Assembly (NCBI GenBank): GCA_937862885.1
Contig: CALMEE010000009.1
Span: 62,001-126,000, forward strand
DNA from: an uncultured Planctomycetaceae bacterium
Lineage (GTDB): Bacteria > Planctomycetota > Planctomycetia > Pirellulales > Pirellulaceae
DNA length: 64,000 bases
Reading direction: 5' to 3'
Shown here one piece after another: positions 16,939 to 25,989 of the stretch. Both the position numbers and the translations under genes were made by a program. The notes under the pieces are model-generated. The model made no database searches, had not been told where the DNA came from, and saw only the letters and a list, made by a program, of their open reading frames with translations. Position 1 is the stretch's first letter. Each line of letters begins with the position of its first letter.

Positions 16939-19513
16939 AACCCCTGGCATCGTAATCGCTCGTCGGCGCCCGTTGGTCGGACCGTTTGGCAAGTGTATTT
17001 GTACGCTGTGGCTGGCATTCTTTGCTCACACTTGGGGGGCCACGCACGCCGCAGCGCGTCAGCTGCAAGACCACGCCTCACAACAATTGATCAGCTATTT
17101 AGAAAAGCATCAACTCGACGCATTTGCACTCGCTTACTTGCAAGAGTCGCTCAAACAAACACGATCGCGAGATGAACGATTGCGGGCGGCACGTGCCTTA
17201 GCTCACTATTATATGCGAAAACGTTATGTACTGGATTCCGAAGTCGTTCAAGATCATTCGCTTATTCAGTTGCTGAATGCGTTTCCTGAATTGAACGAAC
17301 CGGCCTTCGAATTGGCTAGAATGAATGCCCAATATCGACTCAACAAGTCGCAATTCCAATCCTGGATCGAAACACATCGTGACGAACGGCTCAGGCAACA
17401 GTTGTTGGAATCTTGGACAGACTTTCGCGAAGGGTTGGAGCGACACATTCAAGCGACGGAAAGTTCGATCACAAGGATGATTGATCCCGAGACAACGGCA
17501 GACACACTTAGCCAAAGTTTATATTTGCGCGCTTGGACCCTATATTATTTGGGATTGGTCAATGGTACTGACGAGGAACAGATGGTTTTGTTTAATGCGG
17601 CCATCGACGCGTTTCGACAGTTGCTCGGTTTCGCGCCAAATGATGCACTAGATCAAGTTGATAGTTCGTGGCTTGATTTGTCGCTTGCGTGGAATGCAAG
17701 ATGCTTGATTGGGCTGGGTATGTCGGCGGAAGCGGCCAATGATCTCGCAATGGCCCAACAGTGTTTTCAACGGCTGGACTCGTCAACCGTCGATCCTGAC
17801 GTTTTCTTGGAGAGGCAGGAGTGGCGATTCAACAGTTACTTTTTTCCGGGAAAGATTGCCGCAGCGGCGTCGTTCGCCGGACAATTGTTGGCTGATGACT
17901 TTACGAATCCGTTGGTGTGGAATTCGATCGTTATCGCGGGAAGGGTTTGGCCTGAACCAGATGACGCGGAAGCGCGACGCATGACCTTGCTAGGTCTCGC
18001 GGGACTTGCGAAAGCGAATCGATTTGATCAAGTAGCCGCATTGATGGACAAATACAAGATCCAAATGGGGAGCGAATCGTTACTATCGAGCTGGATCTCG
18101 GCGCAACTAGCCTATGATCGCTATATCAAGAATCAATCGCATGACGACTTATTGTTGGCCGAAGCATCGATCGCTCGCGCACTTGAGTTTGCAGAATTGC
18201 AACACGATGAAAATATTGCGGCTCAAGTCCTTTGGTTGCAAGCCCTGATTTCAATCGCTGCTTCCGGTCCTTCTGCAGCTGAACTATTCGGAAATTTCGC
18301 AAAACTATATCGTTTCAAACGCCCAGAACTTGCGAGCCGAGCGCTTTGGATGCAAATTCAGCTGTTGGATTCGGAGCCTTCTTCGAGGATTCAATATTCG
18401 GCGCATATCGCCTCAGCTGAAGTTAACTTAAAACGTTGGTTTCCGGAATCTCGTTATGTGAAATTGGTTGAATATCGCCGCATCAGGCAACAGCTCACTC
18501 GGCTTGATGTCCGGGAAGCCATTCAAATGTTAGAGTCGATTGATGTAAGCGACCCTAATTATGAAATGGCTCGCTACGACTTGGTTCAAGCGTATTTTCG
18601 CAAGTGGAAACAACTTTCAAGTGACGGGGGAAGTACGGATGCAACTGCCATTGCCGAGTCCAAGAGATTGTTGCATAAGCTGGAAGAGCAAGTCAATAAT
18701 TTTTTGCGAAACTTCCCACAATCTCCCGCTCACTATCGAGTAAGTTGTGGCTTAATGATGGTCGACGCGATGCTCAAACAGACTCCGCCGGACCTTCTGG
18801 TCGCTCATGGATGGTTGCAACAAATGCAACCACTTGCTGACCAGCTTGAACACCAAAATCCGGCGAAGGCCGACTTCCACTATTACCAACTCACGGTGGC
18901 AGAAGCGCGAAATGATATTGCGTTAGGAATTGAGTCGGCTCAATGGCTTATTGACAATGCGACTACGCCGCAAACCAAGACGGCAGGGCTTGTTTGGCAA
19001 ATTCGCCAAATTGAGGCGAACGTCGAACAGCCAATGTTCACGGCAGATAGATCAGTTAAGGAACATCTTTGCCAACTCTACACGCAATTGATCGACATGC
19101 TCGATAACGACACCGTTGAATTGTCCAACGCTCCAGCTTTACGCACGGCCATGCAGCGCGCAGCGGAACTGAACCTCGATCTGAACAACTATCGTAGTGC
19201 TGCTGAATATTTTAATCGCTTGTTGTTGGCTTTCCCGCGCAACCAACGATTTCTCATCGGCGCCGCAAGAGCCAACGATTCCATGGGGCAAACTGATGCG
19301 GCACTCGAAGCATGGCGGGTTCTGGCTCGAGGGGCCGAAGCAGGCTCGGAAATTTGGTTCGAAGCGAAGTACCGGACGATCGTTGCTATTATCGATTCCG
19401 ATCCGAACCAGGCTCGAATTTTGCTAGAGCAGACGCTGCAACTTGCACCCGATGTTCCCGAGCCGTGGCAAAATCCGTTCAAACTACTCCGCGAGCGGTT
19501 GAAATCACTTTAG
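16922..19513 (+). CDS. Large exported TPR protein of the Exb cluster
   Basis: 863 residues starting within the end of the second exbD gene. A hydrophobic signal segment (CICTLWLAFFAHTWGATHAA) lies near residues 20-40. The rest is almost entirely alpha-helical, with many 34-residue-like helix pairs. Clear TPR-type units occur at LYLRAWTLYYLGLVNGT, CLIGLGMSAEAANDLAMAQQ, ASIARALEFAELQHDENI and, near the C-terminus, AAEYFNRLLLAFPRN followed by AALEAWRVLARGAEAG. It probably acts as a periplasmic scaffold that couples the ExbB/ExbD motor to an unknown envelope target. No TonB, TolA, TolB or Pal homologue is adjacent. Confidence 0.75.
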   Translation: MFQRVKTPGIVIARRRPLVGPFGKCICTLWLAFFAHTWGATHAAARQLQDHASQQLISYLEKHQLDAFALAYLQESLKQTRSRDERLRAARALAHYYMRKRYVLDSEVVQDHSLIQLLNAFPELNEPAFELARMNAQYRLNKSQFQSWIETHRDERLRQQLLESWTDFREGLERHIQATESSITRMIDPETTADTLSQSLYLRAWTLYYLGLVNGTDEEQMVLFNAAIDAFRQLLGFAPNDALDQVDSSWLDLSLAWNARCLIGLGMSAEAANDLAMAQQCFQRLDSSTVDPDVFLERQEWRFNSYFFPGKIAAAASFAGQLLADDFTNPLVWNSIVIAGRVWPEPDDAEARRMTLLGLAGLAKANRFDQVAALMDKYKIQMGSESLLSSWISAQLAYDRYIKNQSHDDLLLAEASIARALEFAELQHDENIAAQVLWLQALISIAASGPSAAELFGNFAKLYRFKRPELASRALWMQIQLLDSEPSSRIQYSAHIASAEVNLKRWFPESRYVKLVEYRRIRQQLTRLDVREAIQMLESIDVSDPNYEMARYDLVQAYFRKWKQLSSDGGSTDATAIAESKRLLHKLEEQVNNFLRNFPQSPAHYRVSCGLMMVDAMLKQTPPDLLVAHGWLQQMQPLADQLEHQNPAKADFHYYQLTVAEARNDIALGIESAQWLIDNATTPQTKTAGLVWQIRQIEANVEQPMFTADRSVKEHLCQLYTQLIDMLDNDTVELSNAPALRTAMQRAAELNLDLNNYRSAAEYFNRLLLAFPRNQRFLIGAARANDSMGQTDAALEAWRVLARGAEAGSEIWFEAKYRTIVAIIDSDPNQARILLEQTLQLAPDVPEPWQNPFKLLRERLKSL

Positions 19514-19589
19514 TGACCCAACCAACCTCTTCCATATCCATGGTTTGCGATGCGTTACCTGCACCAAGCTAAACGACTGCAGTTGTCTC

Positions 19590-20675
19590 TTAAAGCTTTT
19601 CCGCGATTTTCAGAACTTTTTTTGACAAAAAGTATTCGTTGCATAAATGGACTTCAATCGCCCCGCCTGCAAATAATTCTTCGGATAGTTCGCGACCGAA
19701 CTGTTTCGCGAGATCGTGGAAATTGGAGTCGTTCAGAAAGCTCTCCTGCACAACAAATCGAAATTGCCATGTGCTCCCCGGCTTAGCTAACTGAACTGAC
19801 TTGGGCTCCCCGTCGATGAATCCAGAATCCTCTAAGAAGTCGGCAAGATCCTCAACGATCTGTTTGTTCACCGTCTTTTCATCGTAGTAAATATCAGTTT
19901 TGTTTCGCGAATAGGCCGTTCCATAGCTGATGGCGGTAGCGACTCTGATCAATTTAAAGCCGGTATCGCAAAGGTGGACTTCAGCTGGTGCGCCGTCAAA
20001 CATATCTCGGGAGAGTTCCATCGCCATCACACCGCTAAGCTGAAAAAAGTCCTCATTGTCAGCAAACTCTTCTTTTATAACAAAGCGGAACTGCCATACC
20101 TGATCCTTCTTAGCCAATTGGATCGTCTTTGCCGCACCGTCACTAAATCCGCTATCAACCAAATATTTGCCCAACTTTTCCACGATCTCTTTGCTGATGA
20201 TCTTTTCGTCATAAAAAATCAACGTACCTTCAGCGACAATCGCCTTGCCGAAATCCTTTGCCCTCCATACCGAATACGTCTCGAAACTCTCATTACACAA
20301 AAGGACTTCGGTTGGTTCTCCTTGGAACGCATAGGCCGAAAACTCAGCGCCAAATACTGCGACCGTCTCTTGGAATATTTCGGTTTCGCCAATTTCTTTA
20401 TCAGCGATCAAGAGCAATTGCCAGATTCCATCTCGCTTCGTGATCCTGACCTTTTGTTCACTGGCGTCGAGATAACCGGATATCTTCAGATAATTGACGG
20501 CTGCATCGGCGGTTTCTTTTGAAACCGTTTGGGCGTTGTATTCAATTGTGGCTGCGTCAACTTTGATTTGCTTCCAATCTTCCTCAACCTGTCCAATTGA
20601 AGTGCCGTGGCACACACTAAAAACGAAAATAACAACCGCGATTTTGAGTAACAAATCTGTTCGAAACATTGCCAT
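19590..20675 (-). CDS. Exported protein made of three copies of an unrecognised domain
   Basis: 361 residues: a signal peptide (LLLKIAVVIFVFSVCHGTSIG) followed by three direct repeats of about 90-110 residues, at roughly 44-131, 153-240 and 262-350. Each repeat begins with a Tyr/acid element (IEYNAQTVSK, IFYDEKIISK, IYYDEKTVNK) and has an amphipathic helix. Each then has a GY/GF turn plus basic strand (SGYLDASEQKVRITK, SGFSDGAAKTIQLAK, SGFIDGEPKSVQLAK), a WQ strand (IWQLLLIADKE, VWQFRFVIKEE, TWQFRFVVQES) and an exit VLLCNESF, VHLCDTGF or VHLCNEYF. Repeats 2 and 3 are closer to each other than to 1. A conserved Cys in each exit motif could bind something or pair. I know no family for it. It converges on the Exb cluster. 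Confidence 0.72.
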   Translation of the reverse strand: MAMFRTDLLLKIAVVIFVFSVCHGTSIGQVEEDWKQIKVDAATIEYNAQTVSKETADAAVNYLKISGYLDASEQKVRITKRDGIWQLLLIADKEIGETEIFQETVAVFGAEFSAYAFQGEPTEVLLCNESFETYSVWRAKDFGKAIVAEGTLIFYDEKIISKEIVEKLGKYLVDSGFSDGAAKTIQLAKKDQVWQFRFVIKEEFADNEDFFQLSGVMAMELSRDMFDGAPAEVHLCDTGFKLIRVATAISYGTAYSRNKTDIYYDEKTVNKQIVEDLADFLEDSGFIDGEPKSVQLAKPGSTWQFRFVVQESFLNDSNFHDLAKQFGRELSEELFAGGAIEVHLCNEYFLSKKVLKIAEKL

Positions 20676-21239
20676 AATAATTCTACTTGCATATTAAGAT
20701 TGAAAAATACAGAAATCTCACACGATGACTCAACCAGACAACCAGCCAGATTTCATTCAACGTAAACAGCAGATCGTGATGGAGTTCTTCGCCGATTGCA
20801 TAGTTTATCGAACGTGAATCGAAAAACTCAATCCTCCCTAGCAAAAAATGGACAGGGAATTTCCTCCACAATAACCTTAGGCGTAAAGTGCGCGTGTAAA
20901 ATATCATTGATTTGATACTTCTCACTGGTCAACAGGGGCATTTCTTGAGGAAAACCGGCTAGAGGAGCTATCCCGTAGTCAGCATAAGCGGATCTCCGAC
21001 TCGCCTTCGATTAACTGGTGCAAGTTCGAATGGATGCACGATCAACTTGAATGATCCCAGATTGGTCTTCGAAATTTTGTGAATTGTGCGTTGTGAACGT
21101 GGAAGGGGAAGGGAAATGTTACGTCTAATTCGCGCTGTCGAAAAGGCTACCTAAGCCAAAAGGCACCCACTTGTGAGTGTTTACCTGGCGGCGAAACACG
21201 GACTCAAGAAGTTAGTTGAAGCCAAGGAAATTCTTTTGG
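20676..21239. other. Intergenic region, no gene recognised
   Basis: 564 bases, locally AT-rich at 20690-20930. The frames in it are short, hydrophobic or low in coding character and lack ribosome sites. A segment near 21010-21045 (GTGCA then AGTTCGAAT then TGCAC) looks like a tRNA T-arm but has the wrong loop size and no other tRNA parts. It should contain the promoter of the three-repeat protein. Confidence 0.35.
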
Positions 21240-21824
21240 CTACCAGGGGAACTCCATATGCCCCACGACTTGTCTGCCAATCCGATCGATGAGTTCTTGT
21301 TGGGCTGTGGTCATCGATTGGCCACCCTCCGGTATAAAATTCACGCCGTTATCCAGCCGCAACAATTGCCGTTCCATCAGCGGAACACCGCGTCGATCTG
21401 TCCACGTAGCCTCGACAACTAAACCTATCGCCACATTCCGCACGTCATCAAAGCGATCGAGACCGGCGGCTCGTTTTGAATCGTTGATGATGTTCACGCG
21501 CAGAAAGCTATCGGCAACAGCTGCGTCGGCAAGTCGGAAGGGAGTCCGATCTTCAACGGCCTTCGCAACGGATTCCGTAACACGTTGCCCGAGAAACGGC
21601 CTAAACGATCCTGATTCCACCATGGCAACATGAACAGTCGCAATATCTTGCCGATACATGTTCGCATGGCCAAGTTGGTATTTGCCGATCTGATAGGCCT
21701 TGCACCCGCCAAAAAAGATCAGCGGGATGGCGATGCTGATTGCTGTCAACTGCATCCATCGAAAGCGACACGTCGTCATGCTCAAACTCGCTGCATTCAA
21801 TGCCGAGAGTATTCGCGAGATCAT
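21240..21824 (-). CDS. lptE: LptE-like LPS-assembly lipoprotein
   Basis: 194 residues. A lipobox-type signal is present: IPLIFFGG followed by Cys at the start of the mature protein. The mature part opens KAYQIGKYQL and continues ADMYRQD-like sequence with TVHVAMVESGSFRPFLGQRVTESVAKAV, the pattern of LptE-family proteins (short beta-strand VHVxxFxS, helix with Ala/Val, then TPFRLADAAVADSFLRVNI). LptE plugs the LptD barrel that inserts lipopolysaccharide in the outer membrane. It lies 51 bases after the BamD-like gene in the same direction. The real start may be Met16 or Met24, nearer the signal helix. LptE proteins diverge greatly, so the name is an inference from pattern and context. Confidence 0.68.
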   Translation of the reverse strand: MISRILSALNAASLSMTTCRFRWMQLTAISIAIPLIFFGGCKAYQIGKYQLGHANMYRQDIATVHVAMVESGSFRPFLGQRVTESVAKAVEDRTPFRLADAAVADSFLRVNIINDSKRAAGLDRFDDVRNVAIGLVVEATWTDRRGVPLMERQLLRLDNGVNFIPEGGQSMTTAQQELIDRIGRQVVGHMEFPW

Positions 21825-21875
21825 AGTTACACACCCTTATTGCAACCGCATCTTTGGCCGTGGCAGCGTGACATC

Positions 21876-23180
21876 CTAACGCATGATTGTGTTACTAGGG
21901 CCAATCAACGGCTTCGTGGATTTCGGTTCCGGGAAAAGATTGACTAGCCACGCTGCTCTTTGGACCGGAATTTCTGGCTCATCGGCAAGTTCATCTCGAC
22001 GAGCCAGGGCATCCTTTGCCAGGTCCGTCTCGGCAAAGCTGGTGGCAACACTTTGGTAATAAATGCTCGCGGCCCGATTCTCTCCGCGCTTTTCGAAGTA
22101 TTGACCGATGGCAAAGTCACGCTCTGCCAACAACGTACGAATTCGACCAGCCTCCGTGTCGAGGTATTGTCGGTGTTCTTTGATTTCGTGGGGAAATTGA
22201 GTGACGAGAGCATTCATGATCTTGTCAGCTTTGATGATCTGAGTTCCATCGTACGAGGCGCCGCGGTAGCTCAACATTCGAGCCTTAAGTTCCAACAGAT
22301 GGGCCTGAAATTGATGTTTGCTTCCGGGGTAGGTGCGCCGCAAATCTTCGTACGTGTCCGCTGCCTCTTCATACTTCTTGCTTTCGAAATGTGCATTTGC
22401 CAAGAGCATGGTTGCATCGTCGGCAACGCGTCCGGTCGGATCATCCAGGCGGATATTGTTCAGCACACGCTTGGCGTGCCCAGACATATCAACGAGCGGA
22501 CGCATTTCATCGGTCAGGTTGATTCCCTTTTCCCAAAAGGCTTTATCGCGATTGAGATCAAGCCAATATTTCGCGATATTGAATCGTCTTCCTTGAACCA
22601 AATCCATGTGTTGCGTTCCAGGATAGCGCGAAACAAGTTGCTCATACGCACGGTTTGCCTTCACGTATTGATGAGCGAAAAAATAGCACTCGGCAGCCAT
22701 AAACAACGCGTCCTGCTCCAACGCGGAATCTTTCCATTTAGCGCCCGCCACTTGGAATTCTTTCGCGGCCTTCACAAACAACTTATGCGCTGCTTCGCTA
22801 TTGGAATCTTGTTCCGTAATGCTCACGGCCTGCTCATATAAAGCCTGCGCGTCTTGAAATATTTTCTCGGCGGCGGCGCGATCCTCTTTAGAGAATCGAG
22901 TTTGCACTGTCGTAACAATTTGCCCGGGAGTCAAATCGCTCAACAGCAGACGATTCGGGTCGGAACGTCCAAAATCAAAGTCGTCTTTAGCACTTGCACG
23001 TTTTGAATTCGACTTCGCTGTTTTCTTGCCTGAAAAGAGATCAGCCAAATTATTTTGGGTCGATTTGAAAGCGGCGCAACCCGAAATCGCAATTAACCAT
23101 GCAATGAAAACCGCGATGATTCCAATTTCACTTACATGCCGACGACAAGATTGCCTATCGCATGGCTCGCATCCAAACAT
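21876..23180 (-). CDS. bamD: BamD/YfiO-like outer-membrane assembly lipoprotein
   Basis: 434 residues from the ATG at 23180, which has AGGAAG at good spacing. The frame is open to a TTG at 23252. A signal segment (IGIIAVFIAWLIAISG) runs into a lipobox Cys (ISGCAAF). TPR-type helix pairs follow: AAECYFFAHQYVKANRAYEQLVSRYPGTQ-like, FNIAKYWLDLNRDK, LLANAHFESKKYEEAADTY and YEDLRRTYPGSKH, the signature SRYPGT/YPGSKH turns of BamD. BamD is the essential lipoprotein partner of BamA in beta-barrel insertion. The length exceeds E. coli BamD (245) because of additional repeats and linkers, as is usual in planctomycetes. It sits between recO and the lptE-like gene. Confidence 0.8.
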   Translation of the reverse strand: MFGCEPCDRQSCRRHVSEIGIIAVFIAWLIAISGCAAFKSTQNNLADLFSGKKTAKSNSKRASAKDDFDFGRSDPNRLLLSDLTPGQIVTTVQTRFSKEDRAAAEKIFQDAQALYEQAVSITEQDSNSEAAHKLFVKAAKEFQVAGAKWKDSALEQDALFMAAECYFFAHQYVKANRAYEQLVSRYPGTQHMDLVQGRRFNIAKYWLDLNRDKAFWEKGINLTDEMRPLVDMSGHAKRVLNNIRLDDPTGRVADDATMLLANAHFESKKYEEAADTYEDLRRTYPGSKHQFQAHLLELKARMLSYRGASYDGTQIIKADKIMNALVTQFPHEIKEHRQYLDTEAGRIRTLLAERDFAIGQYFEKRGENRAASIYYQSVATSFAETDLAKDALARRDELADEPEIPVQRAAWLVNLFPEPKSTKPLIGPSNTIMR

Positions 23181-23299
23181 CAGTACTTCCTTGTACGTTG
23201 TCGTTGGTGTCCCACACAAAATGTGTGTTTTCAATCCAATTTGTGACTTCAATGCTCGTGTTCCCTGCCTTACGAGCCTGGTATTTTCATCTGAATTAT

Positions 23300-24070
23300 T
23301 TACAGGAACTTTAATATCGTCGGTTTAATACCGAGCAAGTGCGTAATGTACCAATCCAACAGTCCCCGCATTTCCCCTAAGGGCAGTTTACGCACTGCGG
23401 CATCATTTATCCCAAAATTCGTACCCATCGCATCCGCTAATCCCTGTAGTGCTGAAAGACTAAGGCTAATGATTCGACGATCATTCCTTTTGCATTTCGC
23501 ACATAATATTCCACCGCTATTCAAACCAAACGCAACACGTTTCTTGTCAATCGTTTCCTCGAGATTAGCGTTGCACTCGACACATGCGTGGAGACCTGGA
23601 GCTTGCCCCAGCATCGACAACATCTGCATTTGAAATCGCATCAACAAAATGGAAATCGTCGTGTGTAATTCATGCTTTTCGCCAATAGCTGAATCAAGCT
23701 CAACAATTGTGCTTACGGCAAGTCTGAAAAGCTCGGGATGAGGATCCAAATGGTCCGTCATTCGACCCAAAAGCTCAACCACATAGTAGGCGGCATATAG
23801 GCTCTCCAAGTTCCGTGCACCTGCCCGAAACCGACGTTCCAGTTTTGCTTCCGTGAGCAAGTGCAGCGAATCACCTGATTTCTGCAGGAAAACTACGCGA
23901 CAAACCGACAGCACGTCAAGAGCAGCCTCAAACGGACTCTTTGGCCTTCGAGCACCCTTGGCCAAAGCCGATAGCTTGCCAAAATCTTGCGTAAATAGGG
24001 TAACAACACAGCTGGTTTCGCTAAACTCCGTCACCCGCAATACAATTGCCAACGTCTTTTCAGCTGCCAT
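23300..24070 (-). CDS. recO: DNA repair protein RecO
   Basis: 256 residues, normal for the family. The N-terminal OB fold begins EKTLAIVLRVTEFSETSCVVTLFTQDFG and includes the conserved KGARRPKSPF. The C-terminal helical domain carries a four-cysteine zinc motif (CVECNAN then CAKCKRN). RecO anneals SSB-coated strands and loads RecA with RecR in recombinational gap repair. The start ATG is the only plausible one. It is the first gene of a leftward run recO-bamD-lptE with 47-120 base spacings, an arrangement that makes co-transcription likely. Confidence 0.9.
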   Translation of the reverse strand: MAAEKTLAIVLRVTEFSETSCVVTLFTQDFGKLSALAKGARRPKSPFEAALDVLSVCRVVFLQKSGDSLHLLTEAKLERRFRAGARNLESLYAAYYVVELLGRMTDHLDPHPELFRLAVSTIVELDSAIGEKHELHTTISILLMRFQMQMLSMLGQAPGLHACVECNANLEETIDKKRVAFGLNSGGILCAKCKRNDRRIISLSLSALQGLADAMGTNFGINDAAVRKLPLGEMRGLLDWYITHLLGIKPTILKFL

Positions 24071-24366
24071 TTATCGTGAATAACCTTAGACGCGATTCAA
24101 AATTCATTTAGCAAATGTCAGCATCATTCGTTTGCGGCATCACTACGATTGCTATCACAAATTGAAACTGGGCAACTTAGTGCAACCCGCGAACGTATCC
24201 CCAAATCGCACTTCAAAGGATGCTACACAACGCATCAAGGCCAATTGCGTCCCCCACAGCCGAGGCGAGGTTGAACGAAGCCGATCGATGCATAAGCTGT
24301 GTCCAACCAAAAACTTCGCGCCCTCGGAAACATCATGGCGCCTGACAGCCACAAGCTCAGAAAAAC
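24071..24366. other. Intergenic region, no gene recognised
   Basis: 296 bases between recO and the leftward ABC permease stop. A frame on the minus strand (24155-24442) overlaps the permease end and has a random-looking Cys/Arg/His composition. No hairpin with a T-run was seen. It presumably holds the recO promoter. Confidence 0.3.
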
Positions 24367-25989
24367 CTATTTGCGACGCATGGCAACGACTGGATCTAGC
24401 CGCGACGCCCGCCACGCCGGCATGATACTTGCCAGCATGCAAATGCCGGTCGAGCAGAGCACAACGATGCCGATCAACTGCGGCGAGAATTCAAAAAGTC
24501 GATGTGTAAAATCCATATCGAGCAACGAATCCAAGTAGGACTTTGATACGAACTGAATGACACTTGCAATCGAAGTCGCTAAGACGACCGCAGCGATACC
24601 ACCTAGCAAGCCAAGCACAGCGCCTTCAATCAACATCAACTTGAGTAAGTAAGAATCCTGTGCGCCGATTGCCTTGAGAATACCGATTTCCGGCGTTCTT
24701 TCGACAACTGAAATTAACAGGGTATTGCATATTCCGATCCCAGCCGTTAACAAGACGACGCCGGCAAATGTGAATAACACCCAACGACTACGACTGTATT
24801 GTCGTTCGACATGTTGCACGAGCCAGAGTACGGAAAAGCCATTGTAGTTTATTTTCTCCAGTTCATCCGTGACCACCTTTAAATCTTGCGACGAGTCGAC
24901 CACCAAACCCACGCTCCAAAATCCTTCGAATAGTGGATCGTCAGCGGCCAATTCAATTGCCAATTCGGGATTCACGAACAACCCGCCATCCCCTGCTCCT
25001 AGCCTACTGTTCAGAAAATCGAGCGGAGATTTTTCTTGTTCACTGCTCAAAATTCCACAGACCTTAAGCCTACGACGACTGATATACAACGTGGCTGGTT
25101 CATTGGAACTTGCTGAGTCAATCACTGTAGCGGATATCTTCTCCGCGGTTTGCTTGAATTGCATCAACTCTTCAAACCGTTCACGCAACAATTGTTTGTC
25201 AGCGTCTGCCAACTCGGTAGCATCCAACTCGTCAATCACCTTTTGCCCAACGCGAATTGCGTCCTCAAAACGTTCCGCATCGAAACGTTCTTCGATTTTC
25301 AAATTCCCTAACATGTGACTTGTGAACGCAACATGACGATCTGGACAGACGTCAATTTCGATCGTCTGGCCAATCAGGGCCCGTAAGTCTTGATCATTCC
25401 GAACACCCAAGCGGTAAGCGATGAATTCATCAATCATTACTTCATCCATGGCTGTCGGCGATAACATTTCTCCGACCAGCAAGCGTGAATGCAGCACTTT
25501 GCTAGCGATATTTGCGGCCGCAATATTTGACTTAATGCTGGATTGACCGACACGCACTCGGCATTCAATCGTATTTGTGGGCATCACATTGACGACGTGT
25601 CTTAAAGAACGTAATTCGTCAAGCCGGTCAAGAGTCACCAAGCCAATATTCTTGTTCGAGTTCACCTTGGTGGCCTGGTTTTTTTTCCACAGCTTGGCCA
25701 TAGCGTTTTTGATTCGTTGGCGCCTGGTGTCGCTCATATTACCCTCAACCACCAGCGCTGATTCAGGGGGATTGCTGTTGATTTGATGATTCGGCCAAAC
25801 CTGAATTTGTCGCGCGAATTCACTGGAGTCAACAATCGAAAAAATCGCGGTCCGCACACCTTGCGTACCCGACGCCGTAAGCAACAGCAGTATGCACCCC
25901 ATCACAATTCCGACTAGGTTTAGAAACGTGCGCAAACGGCGTTGCCAGAGATTCTGGCAAGCCATCCTGAACAACTCCAGCATTGTCAT
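24367..25989 (-). CDS. ABC transporter permease, MacB/FtsX type
   Basis: 540 residues. An N-terminal transmembrane helix (FLNLVGIVMGCILLLLTASG) is followed by a large periplasmic domain of about 330 residues. The C-terminal three-helix FtsX domain follows: FTFAGVVLLTAGIGICNTLLISV, the cytoplasmic coupling motif ERTPEIGILKAIGA, LIEGAVLGLLGGIAAVVLA, and IVVLCSTGICMLASIMPAW. This topology is that of MacB/LolC mechanotransmission permeases, which act on envelope substrates rather than importing solutes. The periplasmic region contains an extra helical insert (ERFDAERFEDAIRVGQKVID). It overlaps the upstream ATPase gene by four bases, so the pair is co-translated. The substrate is unknown, and no MacA or TolC homologue is adjacent. 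Confidence 0.88.
   Translation of the reverse strand: MTMLELFRMACQNLWQRRLRTFLNLVGIVMGCILLLLTASGTQGVRTAIFSIVDSSEFARQIQVWPNHQINSNPPESALVVEGNMSDTRRQRIKNAMAKLWKKNQATKVNSNKNIGLVTLDRLDELRSLRHVVNVMPTNTIECRVRVGQSSIKSNIAAANIASKVLHSRLLVGEMLSPTAMDEVMIDEFIAYRLGVRNDQDLRALIGQTIEIDVCPDRHVAFTSHMLGNLKIEERFDAERFEDAIRVGQKVIDELDATELADADKQLLRERFEELMQFKQTAEKISATVIDSASSNEPATLYISRRRLKVCGILSSEQEKSPLDFLNSRLGAGDGGLFVNPELAIELAADDPLFEGFWSVGLVVDSSQDLKVVTDELEKINYNGFSVLWLVQHVERQYSRSRWVLFTFAGVVLLTAGIGICNTLLISVVERTPEIGILKAIGAQDSYLLKLMLIEGAVLGLLGGIAAVVLATSIASVIQFVSKSYLDSLLDMDFTHRLFEFSPQLIGIVVLCSTGICMLASIMPAWRASRLDPVVAMRRK

Noticed and set aside
20683-20925. 80-codon leftward hydrophobic frame
   Set aside because: AT-rich, no ribosome site, likely the promoter region of the three-repeat protein.
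21010-21045. T-arm-like GTGCA-AGTTCGAATGGA-TGCAC
   Set aside because: The loop is 12 bases instead of 7 and no other tRNA elements are nearby.
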